DNA of 64,000 nt from positions 5,359,501-5,423,500 of the forward strand of contig NZ_CP030059.1 of assembly GCF_015291745.1 (NCBI RefSeq), given 5' to 3'. Shown piece by piece: positions 8,117 to 16,192 of this stretch. Source of the DNA: Bradyrhizobium sp. CCBAU 53351. Its GTDB lineage: Bacteria; Pseudomonadota; Alphaproteobacteria; Rhizobiales; Xanthobacteraceae. Positions within the stretch are counted from its first letter, which is position 1; each line of letters opens with the position of its first letter. Under the pieces are notes generated by a model, which was given only the letters and a program-made list of their open reading frames with translations, was not told the origin of the DNA and ran no database searches. Both the position numbers and the translations under genes were made by a program.

Positions 8117-8434
8117 ATGCTGCAAGGCGCTTTGCGTCACGGCCTGATTGGGCTGCTTCTGATGACACCTGCGCTGGCGGCCCCGACCGCCGAACAGCGC
8201 GGCAAGGCCTTTGCAAGGGCCAATTGCGCGCGCTGCCACGCCATCGACCGCGCCTCGCGCAGCCCGCTCGAGGGCGCGCCCCCGTTGCGCACCCTGCATC
8301 GGCGTTACCCGATCGAGAGCCTCGGTGAGGCGCTGGCCGAAGGGATCTACACCGGTCACGCCGACATGCCGGCCTTCGAGCTCAGCCCGGACCAGATCCA
8401 CGACCTTCTGTCCTACCTGAAGACGCTGGAATAG
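8117..8434 (+). CDS. Small c-type cytochrome
   Basis: A 105-residue exported protein. A signal peptide (LQGALRHGLIGLLLMTPALA, cleavage near Ala-Ala-Pro) is followed by a heme attachment motif CARCH and a distal Met in GHADMPAF, the usual sixth ligand, so it is a class I monoheme cytochrome. Longer in-frame starts upstream would lack a signal peptide, so ATG 8117 is chosen. The FNR box 56 bases upstream implies induction at low oxygen, where it could pass electrons to a high-affinity oxidase or a denitrification enzyme (inference). Confidence 0.9.
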   Translation: MLQGALRHGLIGLLLMTPALAAPTAEQRGKAFARANCARCHAIDRASRSPLEGAPPLRTLHRRYPIESLGEALAEGIYTGHADMPAFELSPDQIHDLLSYLKTLE

Positions 8435-8440
8435 ACGGCG

Positions 8441-9544
8441 TCACACCGCCTGCACGGTCCAGCCGATCAGCTCCTTGGCGATGCGGGCAAAGGCCGCATC
8501 GAAGGCGGCGACCGCAGCGGCCGGCTCGACCTTGTCGAGCTTCTCGCTGGTCTCGACCAGGCGCGAGGCAACCACCTTGCCGTTCTTGTCGACGATCCGC
8601 GCCGACAGTCCGATCTCGACCTTCGCCTCGCCCTCCGTGACGATGCGAAAGCGCCGGATGTCGATCAGAAGCTGATAATCCGCCTGACCGAAGTCGGTCG
8701 TGCGTAGCGGGGCGTGGGCGATGTCGTAATTCTCAAAACTGTCGATCAGCCGCGCCTGCACCAATTTCGGAATGCTGTCGGCCCAGAGGAAGTCCGCAAA
8801 GCCCGGCCTGTCCCCGACGGGCGCGAACAGCATGCGCTGGGTCTGCAGCATTGCGACCGCGCTCGGCTCGGGGATGGCCAGCGACGCGGAGAGCGTCTTG
8901 CCGGCCGGCCCAAGGCTTGGCGGCGTGTGGAGGTCGTAGGTGACTTTCTGCGCGGGAGCGCCGCCCCCGGTCATCTTCTCGAGGCCCGCCAGAATGCCGT
9001 CGATCTTGCCGGTGTTGCGCGCGAGCCCGTCGGAGAACGTCTTGAGATTGGCGATGGTGTCCTTCAGCGGGCCGGAATTATCCTCGAGCACCGTATCGAC
9101 CCGCCGCAGCGCATCCCGCGCCGCCTGAGTCATGCTCTGGCCGGCGCCGGCCTCCGCGATCAGGGTCAGCGGCTCGCCGGATTTGGCGACGATCACGCCG
9201 CCCTCCAACGTCACCACCGGCACGCCGGTGAGGCCCTGGAATTCGAGGCCGACCTTGGTGTCGGAACGGACCGGCGTGGTGGTCGCAACCGAGATCGTCG
9301 CATTGACGAAGCGCGGGTTATCGGCCGCGAGCCCGAGCTGGGTCACCTCACCGACGCGGATGCCGTTGAACAGCACGCCGGCGCCGACCAGGAGGCCTGG
9401 GACCGGCCCCTGGAATTGCACATGGTAGTTCGTGCGCGGGCCGATGCCGCCGGTGTTGTTCAGCCAGTAGACGAAGCCAAACACCGCAAGGATCGCGGCC
9501 AGCACGAAGCCGCCGATCAGCACGTAGGGAGCGCGGGTTTCCAT
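8441..9544 (-). CDS. MCE/MlaD-domain protein fused to an ABC auxiliary (PqiC-like) domain
   Basis: A 367-residue protein with an N-terminal membrane anchor (about residues 7-28), an MCE domain (about 38-118: VQFQGPVPGLLVGAGVLFNGIRVGEV, FQGLTGVP), a helical linker, and a C-terminal domain (about 200-365) that looks like the ABC-type transport auxiliary lipoprotein PqiC/YmbA (YDLHTP, RMLFAPVGDRPGFADFLWAD, DYQLLIDIRRF). MCE proteins form hexameric lipid conduits in the periplasm. The auxiliary protein is normally a separate lipoprotein gene, so the fusion is notable. It is the last gene of the mlaE-mlaF-mlaD-like operon. Confidence 0.85.
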   Translation of the reverse strand: METRAPYVLIGGFVLAAILAVFGFVYWLNNTGGIGPRTNYHVQFQGPVPGLLVGAGVLFNGIRVGEVTQLGLAADNPRFVNATISVATTTPVRSDTKVGLEFQGLTGVPVVTLEGGVIVAKSGEPLTLIAEAGAGQSMTQAARDALRRVDTVLEDNSGPLKDTIANLKTFSDGLARNTGKIDGILAGLEKMTGGGAPAQKVTYDLHTPPSLGPAGKTLSASLAIPEPSAVAMLQTQRMLFAPVGDRPGFADFLWADSIPKLVQARLIDSFENYDIAHAPLRTTDFGQADYQLLIDIRRFRIVTEGEAKVEIGLSARIVDKNGKVVASRLVETSEKLDKVEPAAAVAAFDAAFARIAKELIGWTVQAV

Positions 9545-9547
9545 GTC

Positions 9548-10321
9548 TCATCTCATCTCGTGTTGCAGCATCTGCGAGCGCTTGCCGTGGAAATAAGCGC
9601 GCACCCAGGGATGCTCGGATTGCAGCAATTCGCGCATCGGGCCGATCGCCACGATCTTGCCGTCGGCCAGCGCGGCGACGCGGTCGCAGACCGTGGTCAG
9701 GCTCGCCAGATCGTGCGTCACCATGAACACGGTCAGCCCCAGGGTCTTTTGCAGCGTCTTGATCAGAGCATCGAAATCGCCTGCGGCGATCGGATCGAGG
9801 CCGGAGGTCGGCTCGTCCAGGAACAGGATCGGCGGATCGAGCGCGAGCGCACGCGCCAGCGCCACGCGCTTGGTCATGCCGCCGGACAGTTCCGCCGGAT
9901 ATTTGTCCGCGTCCTGGGCGCGCAAGCCGACCATTTCGAGCTTGGCGATCGCGATCTCGTCCATCAGCTCCTGCGACAGGACGAGGTTTTCGCGCAAGGG
10001 AAACTGGACGTTCTGGCGAACCGTCAGCGAGGAGAACAGCGCACCCTGCTGGAACAGGATGCCCCAAATCGTGGCTGCGCCTCGACCGTGACCGCCGGTG
10101 GGTTGTCCCATGACTTCGATGGTCCCGCCCCGGCGCGGAATCAGGCCGATGATGGTCCGCATCAGGACCGACTTGCCGCCACCGGACGCCCCCACCAGCC
10201 CGAGGATCTCGCCGCGGCGGACGTCGAGCGACAGATGGTCGAGCACGGTCTGGCGGCCGAAGCCGACCACGAGGTCGCGGACGCGGATCGCGAACTGGTC
10301 TTGCGATGCGTCCATCATCAC
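9548..10321 (-). CDS. MlaF-like ABC transporter ATP-binding protein
   Basis: A 257-residue ATPase with Walker A GASGGGKSVL, signature LSGGMTKRVALARA and Walker B ILFLDEPTSGLDP followed by an H-loop in VFMVTHDL. Sequence style and neighbours place it with the Mla/Ttg2 lipid transport ATPases that drive MCE-dependent phospholipid movement across the envelope. It overlaps the permease gene by 4 bases and precedes the MCE gene by 3, so the three are translated together. Confidence 0.92.
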   Translation of the reverse strand: MMMDASQDQFAIRVRDLVVGFGRQTVLDHLSLDVRRGEILGLVGASGGGKSVLMRTIIGLIPRRGGTIEVMGQPTGGHGRGAATIWGILFQQGALFSSLTVRQNVQFPLRENLVLSQELMDEIAIAKLEMVGLRAQDADKYPAELSGGMTKRVALARALALDPPILFLDEPTSGLDPIAAGDFDALIKTLQKTLGLTVFMVTHDLASLTTVCDRVAALADGKIVAIGPMRELLQSEHPWVRAYFHGKRSQMLQHEMR

Positions 10322-11454
10322 ATTCCGATCGAAGCGAAGAAGATCGCGAACAGTCCGTCGAGCACGATCACCAGGAAGATCGACTTCACCACCGACGTCG
10401 TGGTCTGCCGCCCGAGCGACTCCGCGCTGCCCTTGACGCGCAATCCCTCGCTGCAGGCCACGATCCCGATCACCAGCGCCATGAACGGCGCCTTCAGGAT
10501 GCCCACCTCGAAATGAGTGACGGAGATGGCCTCGTGCAGCCGCGCGATGTAGATCGCCGGGCCCATGTCGCCATAGAACTGCGCGACGAGGCCGCCGCCA
10601 TAGAGCGCGGCGATCGATCCGATGAAGGTGAGGATGGGCAGCGCGATGACCAGGGCCGCAACGCGCGGCAGGATCAGGACCTCGACGGGATCGAGCCCCA
10701 TGGTCGAGAGCGCATCGATCTCCTCGCGCATCTTCATCGAGCCGAGCTCGGCGGTGTACGCGCTTCCCGACCGGCCGGCGACCATGATGGCGACGATCAG
10801 CACGCCGAGCTCACGGAGCACCAGGATGCCGACCATGTCGACGGTGTAGGACTCGGCGCCGAATCTGCGGAAATGGAAGAAGCCCTGCTGCGCGATGATG
10901 GCGCCGATCAGGAAGGTGATCAACGCCACGATGGGGATCGCCTGCCATCCGATGCGGTAGAGCTGATAGACCAGCGACGTCAGCCGCAACGAACCCGGCC
11001 GACGCAGCACGCCGATGACGGCCATGAACAACGCGCCGAGCATCTGGAGGAAGATCGTGACGTCTTCACGCGCACTGAGCGTGGACTTGCCGAGATCCCC
11101 GAGCCTCGCCACGACCGGATTGGGCGCAGCCGTCGGGGCCGGCGTCTGGCGGTTGACCTGCCGCACCTCGTCCATCAGCCCGCTGAACTGATCGGCGACG
11201 CCCACGAATTCGGCCGATCGCCCTGACGATGCGGCCCTGCGCGACAATTTCTCCAAGACCCAGGCGCCGAGCGTATCGAGCGCACTGACGCCCGACATGT
11301 CCAGGGTGACGACGCGCGATCGATCGACGTCCACTCCGACCGAGTGGGACAAGGTCTCGAGCGTCACCACATTCGCGGCGGTCCAGGGCCCTTCGGGGCG
11401 CAAGTTCAGAACGTCGCCGGACGGCGTCGCGAGCAACAGCGGTTCGTGGTTCAC
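10318..11454 (-). CDS. MlaE-family permease with N-terminal STAS-like domain
   Basis: A 378-residue protein. The first 110 residues resemble a STAS domain (VVTLDMSGVSALDTLGAWVLEKL), as in MlaB fused to the permease. The rest is the MlaE membrane domain, with the family segments LITFLIGAIIAQQG, LRELGVLIVAIMVAGRSGSAYTAELG and MKMREEIDALSTMGLDP. It forms the inner-membrane part of a phospholipid transporter with the next two genes. A TTGA-N6-TCAA box lies 71 bases upstream, making the whole operon a candidate member of the local FNR regulon. Confidence 0.92.
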   Translation of the reverse strand: MNHEPLLLATPSGDVLNLRPEGPWTAANVVTLETLSHSVGVDVDRSRVVTLDMSGVSALDTLGAWVLEKLSRRAASSGRSAEFVGVADQFSGLMDEVRQVNRQTPAPTAAPNPVVARLGDLGKSTLSAREDVTIFLQMLGALFMAVIGVLRRPGSLRLTSLVYQLYRIGWQAIPIVALITFLIGAIIAQQGFFHFRRFGAESYTVDMVGILVLRELGVLIVAIMVAGRSGSAYTAELGSMKMREEIDALSTMGLDPVEVLILPRVAALVIALPILTFIGSIAALYGGGLVAQFYGDMGPAIYIARLHEAISVTHFEVGILKAPFMALVIGIVACSEGLRVKGSAESLGRQTTTSVVKSIFLVIVLDGLFAIFFASIGM

Positions 11455-11524
11455 ACTTCCACCTCATCGGGACAATTGGTCCGCAATTCAGACCGCATTT
11501 CTAGGCCAGCATATGGCGGCCGGC

Positions 11525-11538
11525 TTGACCTGTCTCAA
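11525..11538. promoter_or_regulatory. FNR/FixK-type box (Mla-like operon promoter)
   Basis: TTGACCTGTCTCAA keeps the TTGA-N6-TCAA core. It is 71 bases upstream of the MlaE-like start on the minus strand. A separate box serves the divergent gene. Confidence 0.65.
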
Positions 11539-11558
11539 GAGCAGAGCAGCACAGCCGA

Positions 11559-11572
11559 TTGACGCAAATCAA
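11559..11572. promoter_or_regulatory. FNR/FixK-type box (DUF883-like gene promoter)
   Basis: TTGACGCAAATCAA matches TTGA-N6-TCAA and ends 57 bases before the ATG at 11630. Confidence 0.78.
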
Positions 11573-11629
11573 GCGCGAAGGCGCGGGCGGGCCCTAGGCT
11601 CGCTTTCGTTCAATGGGGATATCAGGTCC

Positions 11630-11905
11630 ATGTTCGACAGTGACAGGATGAGTGAAGAACTGCACGCATTGAAGGTCGACGTCACGCGCTTGCTGAGCAC
11701 CGCCGGCGAAGAGATGTTCGAGAGCTCGAAAGATCGCGCCGAGGCACTCGCCGATCAGATCAGGGCCGCGCTGACCGAGCTTGGAGAGACCGTCGACGAA
11801 GAGCAGGAGCAGCTTCAGAGCCTCATTGCGGACCGTCCGATCACGTCGCTCGCCTCGGCCTTCGCGCTCGGCGTGGTCGTCGGCTTCATGCTGAGGAGAC
11901 ACTAG
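11630..11905 (+). CDS. DUF883/ElaB-YqjD-like membrane-anchored protein
   Basis: A 91-residue protein: a long charged helix (EELHALKVDVTRLLSTAGEEMFESSKDRAEALADQI split by heptads) followed by a C-terminal glycine-containing membrane anchor and basic end, SAFALGVVVGFMLRRH. This is the architecture of the YqjD/ElaB family, inner-membrane proteins reported to bind ribosomes in stationary phase in E. coli. It is followed with no gap by a YqjE-like gene, the same pairing as in enterobacteria, and has an FNR box upstream. Residue Met7 (11648) is an alternative start. Confidence 0.8.
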   Translation: MFDSDRMSEELHALKVDVTRLLSTAGEEMFESSKDRAEALADQIRAALTELGETVDEEQEQLQSLIADRPITSLASAFALGVVVGFMLRRH

Positions 11906-12406
11906 GTGAATACCGAGAATGTGGTCAAACATTTGCGCGCGCTGTGGCGCACGGACAGGATCATCGCGGACATCAGGCTTTGCCATCTGCTGGTCGGCCT
12001 CGGCCTGCGCGCCTTTGCGGCCCTGATCGCGGCATTCGGGCTCCTGATGCTGGAGCTGTCGGCCTATTTCGCGCTGGTCCAGATCTGGAGTGCGATTGCC
12101 GCGGCGGCCATCCTCGGCGCCGTCAATTTTGCCATCGCGGCCGCTCTCTTCCTGATCGCCGGCCGCGCTCCGTCAGGCCGTGACATCGAGCTCGCCAGCG
12201 AGATCCACGACGCCTCCATCGAAGCCCTTCAGCTTGAGGCGCGCGCGCTCCAGGCCCAGGTGTCCGGCGCGGTGCATCATCCGCTCAGCACGATCGTGCC
12301 GGTGCTGGTGCCACTGATCGCGATCATCGTGAAGAATTTGCGGTCAACGGCCAAGTCTTCGGCCAAGTCCTCCGCCGCGGCGAGTCCGGGCGAAGCCCGC
12401 TCCTGA
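11906..12406 (+). CDS. YqjE-like/holin-family small membrane protein
   Basis: A 166-residue protein with two adjacent hydrophobic helices (about residues 30-60 and 65-87) and a further hydrophobic segment near 130-145, then a Ser/Ala/Lys-rich tail. The two-helix region fits the phage holin superfamily III/YqjE group. The start is GTG at 11906, immediately after the TAG of the DUF883 gene, so the two are coupled. Presence behind an FNR box suggests a membrane role under oxygen limitation. Confidence 0.75.
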   Translation: MNTENVVKHLRALWRTDRIIADIRLCHLLVGLGLRAFAALIAAFGLLMLELSAYFALVQIWSAIAAAAILGAVNFAIAAALFLIAGRAPSGRDIELASEIHDASIEALQLEARALQAQVSGAVHHPLSTIVPVLVPLIAIIVKNLRSTAKSSAKSSAAASPGEARS

Positions 12407-12416
12407 AGGGGCGCGC

Positions 12417-15110
12417 TCAGAGCTTCAGCTTGACGTCGCAGATGTCAGGCTCAGCCGGATCCGGCTTGACCTCGAAGCCGAGATTTCGGCACATTTCGAG
12501 CATCACGGTGTTCTCCTGGAGCACGTCGCCCGAAATAACCTTCAACCCTTCCGACTTGGCGTAGGTGATGATGAGCTGCATCAGCGCCCAACCGAGCCCC
12601 CTGCCCTTGAGATCGGACCGCAGCAGGATCGCGTACTCCCCGCTCTCGTAGATCGAATCCGAGTGCAGCCGGACCACGCCGACCATCTCGCCGGTGGCCT
12701 CGTCGAATGCAATGAAGGCCATCGCGCGCGCATAGTCGAGCTGGGTCAGGCGCGCGATGAACTCGTGGGTGAACTCCTTCATCGGCGCGAAGAACCGCAG
12801 GCGAAGGTCGTGTGGCGTGACGTGACGCAGGAATTCATGGATGGTCGGCTCGTCCTCGGGACGCATGGGCCGCACGAAGATGCGCCAGTCGTCCTTGAGC
12901 TTGAGGCGGCGCTCCCATTGCGAGGGATAGGCACGAACCGCGAAATTGGCCGGGCCGGAGCCGACAAACTTCCGTTGCGGCGGGCCGACCGCGACGCGGG
13001 CATCGACCGCGGTCACGCCGGTCTCGTCCGCCAGCAGCGGGTTGATGTCGAACTCGTGGATTTCGGGAATGTCGGCGGCCATCTGCGCCAGCTTGACCAG
13101 CACCAGGCCCACAGCGTCCTCCTTGACCGCCGGCACGTCACGATAGGCCTTCAGCAACCGCGACACGCGCGTACGGTCGATCAAATCGCGGGCGAGCTGC
13201 AAATCCAGCGGCGGCAGCGCAAGCGCCTTGTCGTTGATGATCTCTACCGCCGTGCCGCCACGGCCGAACACCACGACGGTGCCGAAAGTGGGATCGTCGG
13301 CGAGACCCAGGATCAGCTCGCGCGCCTTCGCCTTGACGACCATGGCCTGGACGATGACGCCGCCGATGCGGGCCTCAGGCCGCAGCTTTCTTGCCCGGGC
13401 GAGAATATCGGAGGTGGCCGCACGCACGGCCTCCGGCGTCGTCAGATTGAGCACGACGCCGCCGACATCGGATTTGTGGACGATGTCGCGCGACATGATC
13501 TTCAAGACGACGGTCCCGCCCTGTCCGAAGATGTCCTTCGCATAGGTCACCGCCTGCTCGACATCGGCTGCCGCATAGGTCGGCACCATCGCGATGTCAT
13601 AGGCTTCGAGCAGATGCTTGATCTCGACCGGCTCGAGCCATTGGCGGCCATCCGCGATCGCGGCAGTGACGATCTGCCTCGCCCCTCGCGCGTCCGGAAC
13701 GAATGTGTCGGGCATCGCGGGGGGGACCTGACTCAGCTCCTCGACCACCTCGCGGTGCCGGACCAGATGCATGAAGCCGCGCACCGCGTCGTCCTCGGTC
13801 GGATAATTCGGCATTCCGGCACCGGACAGCGCCTGAATGATGCCCTGATCGGCCCCGACCCAGGACGCCAGCACCGGCTTCGCCCATCGGCGGTGCTGTT
13901 CGCGATACTTGGCGACGAGCTCCGTCACGGTGGTGGCGATCTCGGCTGCCGAGGCGATCGCCGTTTGCACGTTGAGGACCAGGACCGCGTCATTGTCGCG
14001 ATCAGCCAGCAGCACCTCCAGCGCCGCCGCGTAGCGCGAGGCGTCGGCGTCGCCGACGATGTCGACGGGATTCGCACGGGACCAGGTCGGCGGCAGAGCC
14101 GCATCGAGCTTCTTGCGCGCCTCCGCCGAGATGGTCGCCGGAATCCCGCCGAGCTCGACCAGTCGGTCGACGGCGAGCACGCCGATGCCGCCACCATTGG
14201 TCAGGATGGCGAGGCGCTTTCCGGTCGGCGATTCGACGCGGCCGAGTGTCTCGGCGCAATCGAACAGCTCCCGCAGATCGGAGACCCGCAGCACGCCGGC
14301 GCGGCGGAACGCCGCGTCATAGACGGCGTCGGCGCCGGCAAGCGCGCCGGTATGCGTGGCAGCCGCCTTCGCACCCTGCGCCATGCGGCCGGACTTCACC
14401 ACGACGACGGGCTTTACGCGCGCGGCGGCGCGTGCCGCCGACATGAACTTGCGCGCGTCCTTGATGGACTCGATGTAGAGCAGGATCGCGCGTGTCTTGT
14501 GATCCATCGCGAAATAGTCGAGCAGATCGGCAATATCGACGTCCATCTGATCGCCGATCGAGACGATGCCGGAGAAGCCGACGCCACGCTGCGCCGCCCA
14601 GTCGACCATGCCGGCAGCGATCGCGCCCGACTGCGAGATCAGCGCGAGGCTACCCGCCCCCGGCATATGCGCTGCAAAGCTGGCATTCAGGCTGACGCCG
14701 GGCATCATGATGCCAAGACAATTCGGTCCAATCAGCCGCATGCCGCATTTGTGGGCCGCCGTGACGGCAGCCTCGTGCAGAGATCCCGGTCCGTGGCCGA
14801 GCCCGGCCGAAACGATCAAGGCGCCCGCCGAGCCGCGACGCCCGGCCTGGTCGATGATGCCGGGAATCTCACGCGCAGGCGCGGTGACGACCACGAGCTC
14901 GGGCACGAAGTCCAACCCGTCCAGACTTTTCACGGCCGCGATGCCGCCGATTTCGGCATGACGCGGATTGACGAGGCCGAACCGCCCCTTGAATTGGGCC
15001 TTGTGGATATTCTCCAGAACGGCGCGTCCCACGGAGACCGGACGGGCGCTCGCGCCGACGAGTGCGACTGAACGCGGCGCCAGCAGATTGCTCAGACGAT
15101 AGGTTGACAT
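12417..15110 (-). CDS. ADP-forming acetate/acyl-CoA synthetase fused to a GNAT acetyltransferase
   Basis: An 897-residue multidomain protein: CoA-binding Rossmann domain (about 5-130), succinyl-CoA-ligase-like domains with LIGPNCLGI and SQSGAIAAGMV (about 145-460), an ATP-grasp domain (about 480-690), and a C-terminal GNAT domain (about 725-890: LRLRFFAPMKEF, GRGLGWALMQLIITYA). ADP-forming acyl-CoA synthetases convert acyl-CoA, ADP and Pi to acid, ATP and CoA, giving ATP by substrate-level phosphorylation. The GNAT-fused Pat/Acs-regulating relatives instead acetylate lysines. Which activity dominates here cannot be decided by eye. It follows the universal stress gene in the same direction. 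Confidence 0.88.
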   Translation of the reverse strand: MSTYRLSNLLAPRSVALVGASARPVSVGRAVLENIHKAQFKGRFGLVNPRHAEIGGIAAVKSLDGLDFVPELVVVTAPAREIPGIIDQAGRRGSAGALIVSAGLGHGPGSLHEAAVTAAHKCGMRLIGPNCLGIMMPGVSLNASFAAHMPGAGSLALISQSGAIAAGMVDWAAQRGVGFSGIVSIGDQMDVDIADLLDYFAMDHKTRAILLYIESIKDARKFMSAARAAARVKPVVVVKSGRMAQGAKAAATHTGALAGADAVYDAAFRRAGVLRVSDLRELFDCAETLGRVESPTGKRLAILTNGGGIGVLAVDRLVELGGIPATISAEARKKLDAALPPTWSRANPVDIVGDADASRYAAALEVLLADRDNDAVLVLNVQTAIASAAEIATTVTELVAKYREQHRRWAKPVLASWVGADQGIIQALSGAGMPNYPTEDDAVRGFMHLVRHREVVEELSQVPPAMPDTFVPDARGARQIVTAAIADGRQWLEPVEIKHLLEAYDIAMVPTYAAADVEQAVTYAKDIFGQGGTVVLKIMSRDIVHKSDVGGVVLNLTTPEAVRAATSDILARARKLRPEARIGGVIVQAMVVKAKARELILGLADDPTFGTVVVFGRGGTAVEIINDKALALPPLDLQLARDLIDRTRVSRLLKAYRDVPAVKEDAVGLVLVKLAQMAADIPEIHEFDINPLLADETGVTAVDARVAVGPPQRKFVGSGPANFAVRAYPSQWERRLKLKDDWRIFVRPMRPEDEPTIHEFLRHVTPHDLRLRFFAPMKEFTHEFIARLTQLDYARAMAFIAFDEATGEMVGVVRLHSDSIYESGEYAILLRSDLKGRGLGWALMQLIITYAKSEGLKVISGDVLQENTVMLEMCRNLGFEVKPDPAEPDICDVKLKL

Positions 15111-15176
15111 GAAAGCAAATGCGCCCGGTCAGCGACGGTTTCGATGGTTGACGATCAGGCCGGAAAAATAGTGAGC

Positions 15177-16016
15177 CTAGTGCGAGATCATAACCCAGCA
15201 CGGTGGCTCGCCAATGACGGTCTTTGTCACACCGCCCCAGACGACCTCGTTCAGGCGCGAATGATGATAGGCGCCCATCACGATCGCATCCATCCCGTGG
15301 GAATTCACCCAGTTCCCCAGGACCTTGCCGATCGAGCTGCCGCGGCCTTTCGCCGTTTCGAACGAGGCGTGAACGCCGTGTTCCCTCAGATGATCGACCA
15401 AGGCGGTTCCGGATTGCACGATCGCGTCGGTCTTGTCATCCGCCACGGTCACCACGCGGACAGAGGCCGCCGCCTGCAGAACCGGCAGCGCGTCGCCGAC
15501 CGCTCGCGCTGCACGCGCGGAGTGATCCCAGGCGATCATGACGTTCTCGAATTTGGACCGAAGGTTGCCTGCGAGATGTTCCGGACAGAGCAGAAGCGGC
15601 CGGCCGGATCCGAACAGGAAGGCTTCGACAATGCTCTCCGTTCGACTATCGTGCGGCTTCACGGGAAGCAGCGTAAGATCGTTGAAACGGGCATACTCGG
15701 CGAGGACCGCCGCGATCTGGTCCGCCGGCACCTTGCCCGCTCGGCTCTGGGCGCGAATGTTGGCGCTGGATGTCGCATTGGTGAATGCGTTGAGGAGCTG
15801 CTGCATGTCGCTCGGCTCGCGCGAGCTGGCGGCCTCCGCGGCCTCGTGATCGCTGAGCAGCATCACCTTCGGCCGCTCGTACACCTCTTCCTCGAGCGCG
15901 AGCGCGGTGATCCTGGCGCCGAGATCGGCGGCAACAGTCACGCATTTCTCGATCGCAACCAGGGCCGGCCCACGCGGCTGACCGATAAGCGGCAGAAAGA
16001 CGTCCTTGATGGGCAT
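15177..16016 (-). CDS. Universal stress protein, tandem-domain type
   Basis: A 279-residue UspA-like protein from the ATG at 16016, which has AAGGAG upstream. The second half has the ATP-binding style end of Usp domains (NSHGMDAIVMGAYHHSRLNEVVWGGVTKTVI) and the first half is a more degenerate copy starting KDVFLPLIG, so it is a tandem-Usp protein. An FNR box is 48 bases upstream. Usp genes are classic members of oxygen-limitation regulons. It probably forms an operon with the downstream acyl-CoA synthetase gene (67-base gap). Confidence 0.88.
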   Translation of the reverse strand: MPIKDVFLPLIGQPRGPALVAIEKCVTVAADLGARITALALEEEVYERPKVMLLSDHEAAEAASSREPSDMQQLLNAFTNATSSANIRAQSRAGKVPADQIAAVLAEYARFNDLTLLPVKPHDSRTESIVEAFLFGSGRPLLLCPEHLAGNLRSKFENVMIAWDHSARAARAVGDALPVLQAAASVRVVTVADDKTDAIVQSGTALVDHLREHGVHASFETAKGRGSSIGKVLGNWVNSHGMDAIVMGAYHHSRLNEVVWGGVTKTVIGEPPCWVMISH

Positions 16017-16063
16017 CGGGATTCTCCTTGGCCGCCACAATAGGCCGGCTTTGGTCGAGACGC

Positions 16064-16077
16064 TTGATCCTGGTCAA
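16064..16077. promoter_or_regulatory. FNR/FixK-type box (universal stress protein promoter)
   Basis: TTGATCCTGGTCAA matches TTGA-N6-TCAA. It lies 48 bases before the universal stress protein start on the minus strand. Confidence 0.78.
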
Positions 16078-16114
16078 GCCAAAGGAACCCGGTTCGGTCG
16101 GTCGGGAACAGGCG

Positions 16115-16128
16115 TTGACCGACGTCAA
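16115..16128. promoter_or_regulatory. FNR/FixK-type box (alcohol dehydrogenase promoter)
   Basis: TTGACCGACGTCAA matches TTGA-N6-TCAA and ends 64 bases before the alcohol dehydrogenase ATG. With the 16064 box it gives each divergent gene its own site. Confidence 0.78.
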
Positions 16129-16192
16129 GGACTGGCCACTCGGCTATTCTATGGATAGTTCGATGGGAGCGCGGTTCACCCTGGAGAGACCG

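Noticed and set aside
12663..15071. An 802-codon open frame opposite the acyl-CoA synthetase gene
   Set aside because: It is antisense to a complete multidomain enzyme and has no recognisable motif or ribosome site.
15121..15176. A possible ninth TTGA box before the acyl-CoA synthetase gene (GTTGACGATCAGG)
   Set aside because: The second half site does not match at the required N6 spacing; the gene is more simply read from the universal stress protein promoter.
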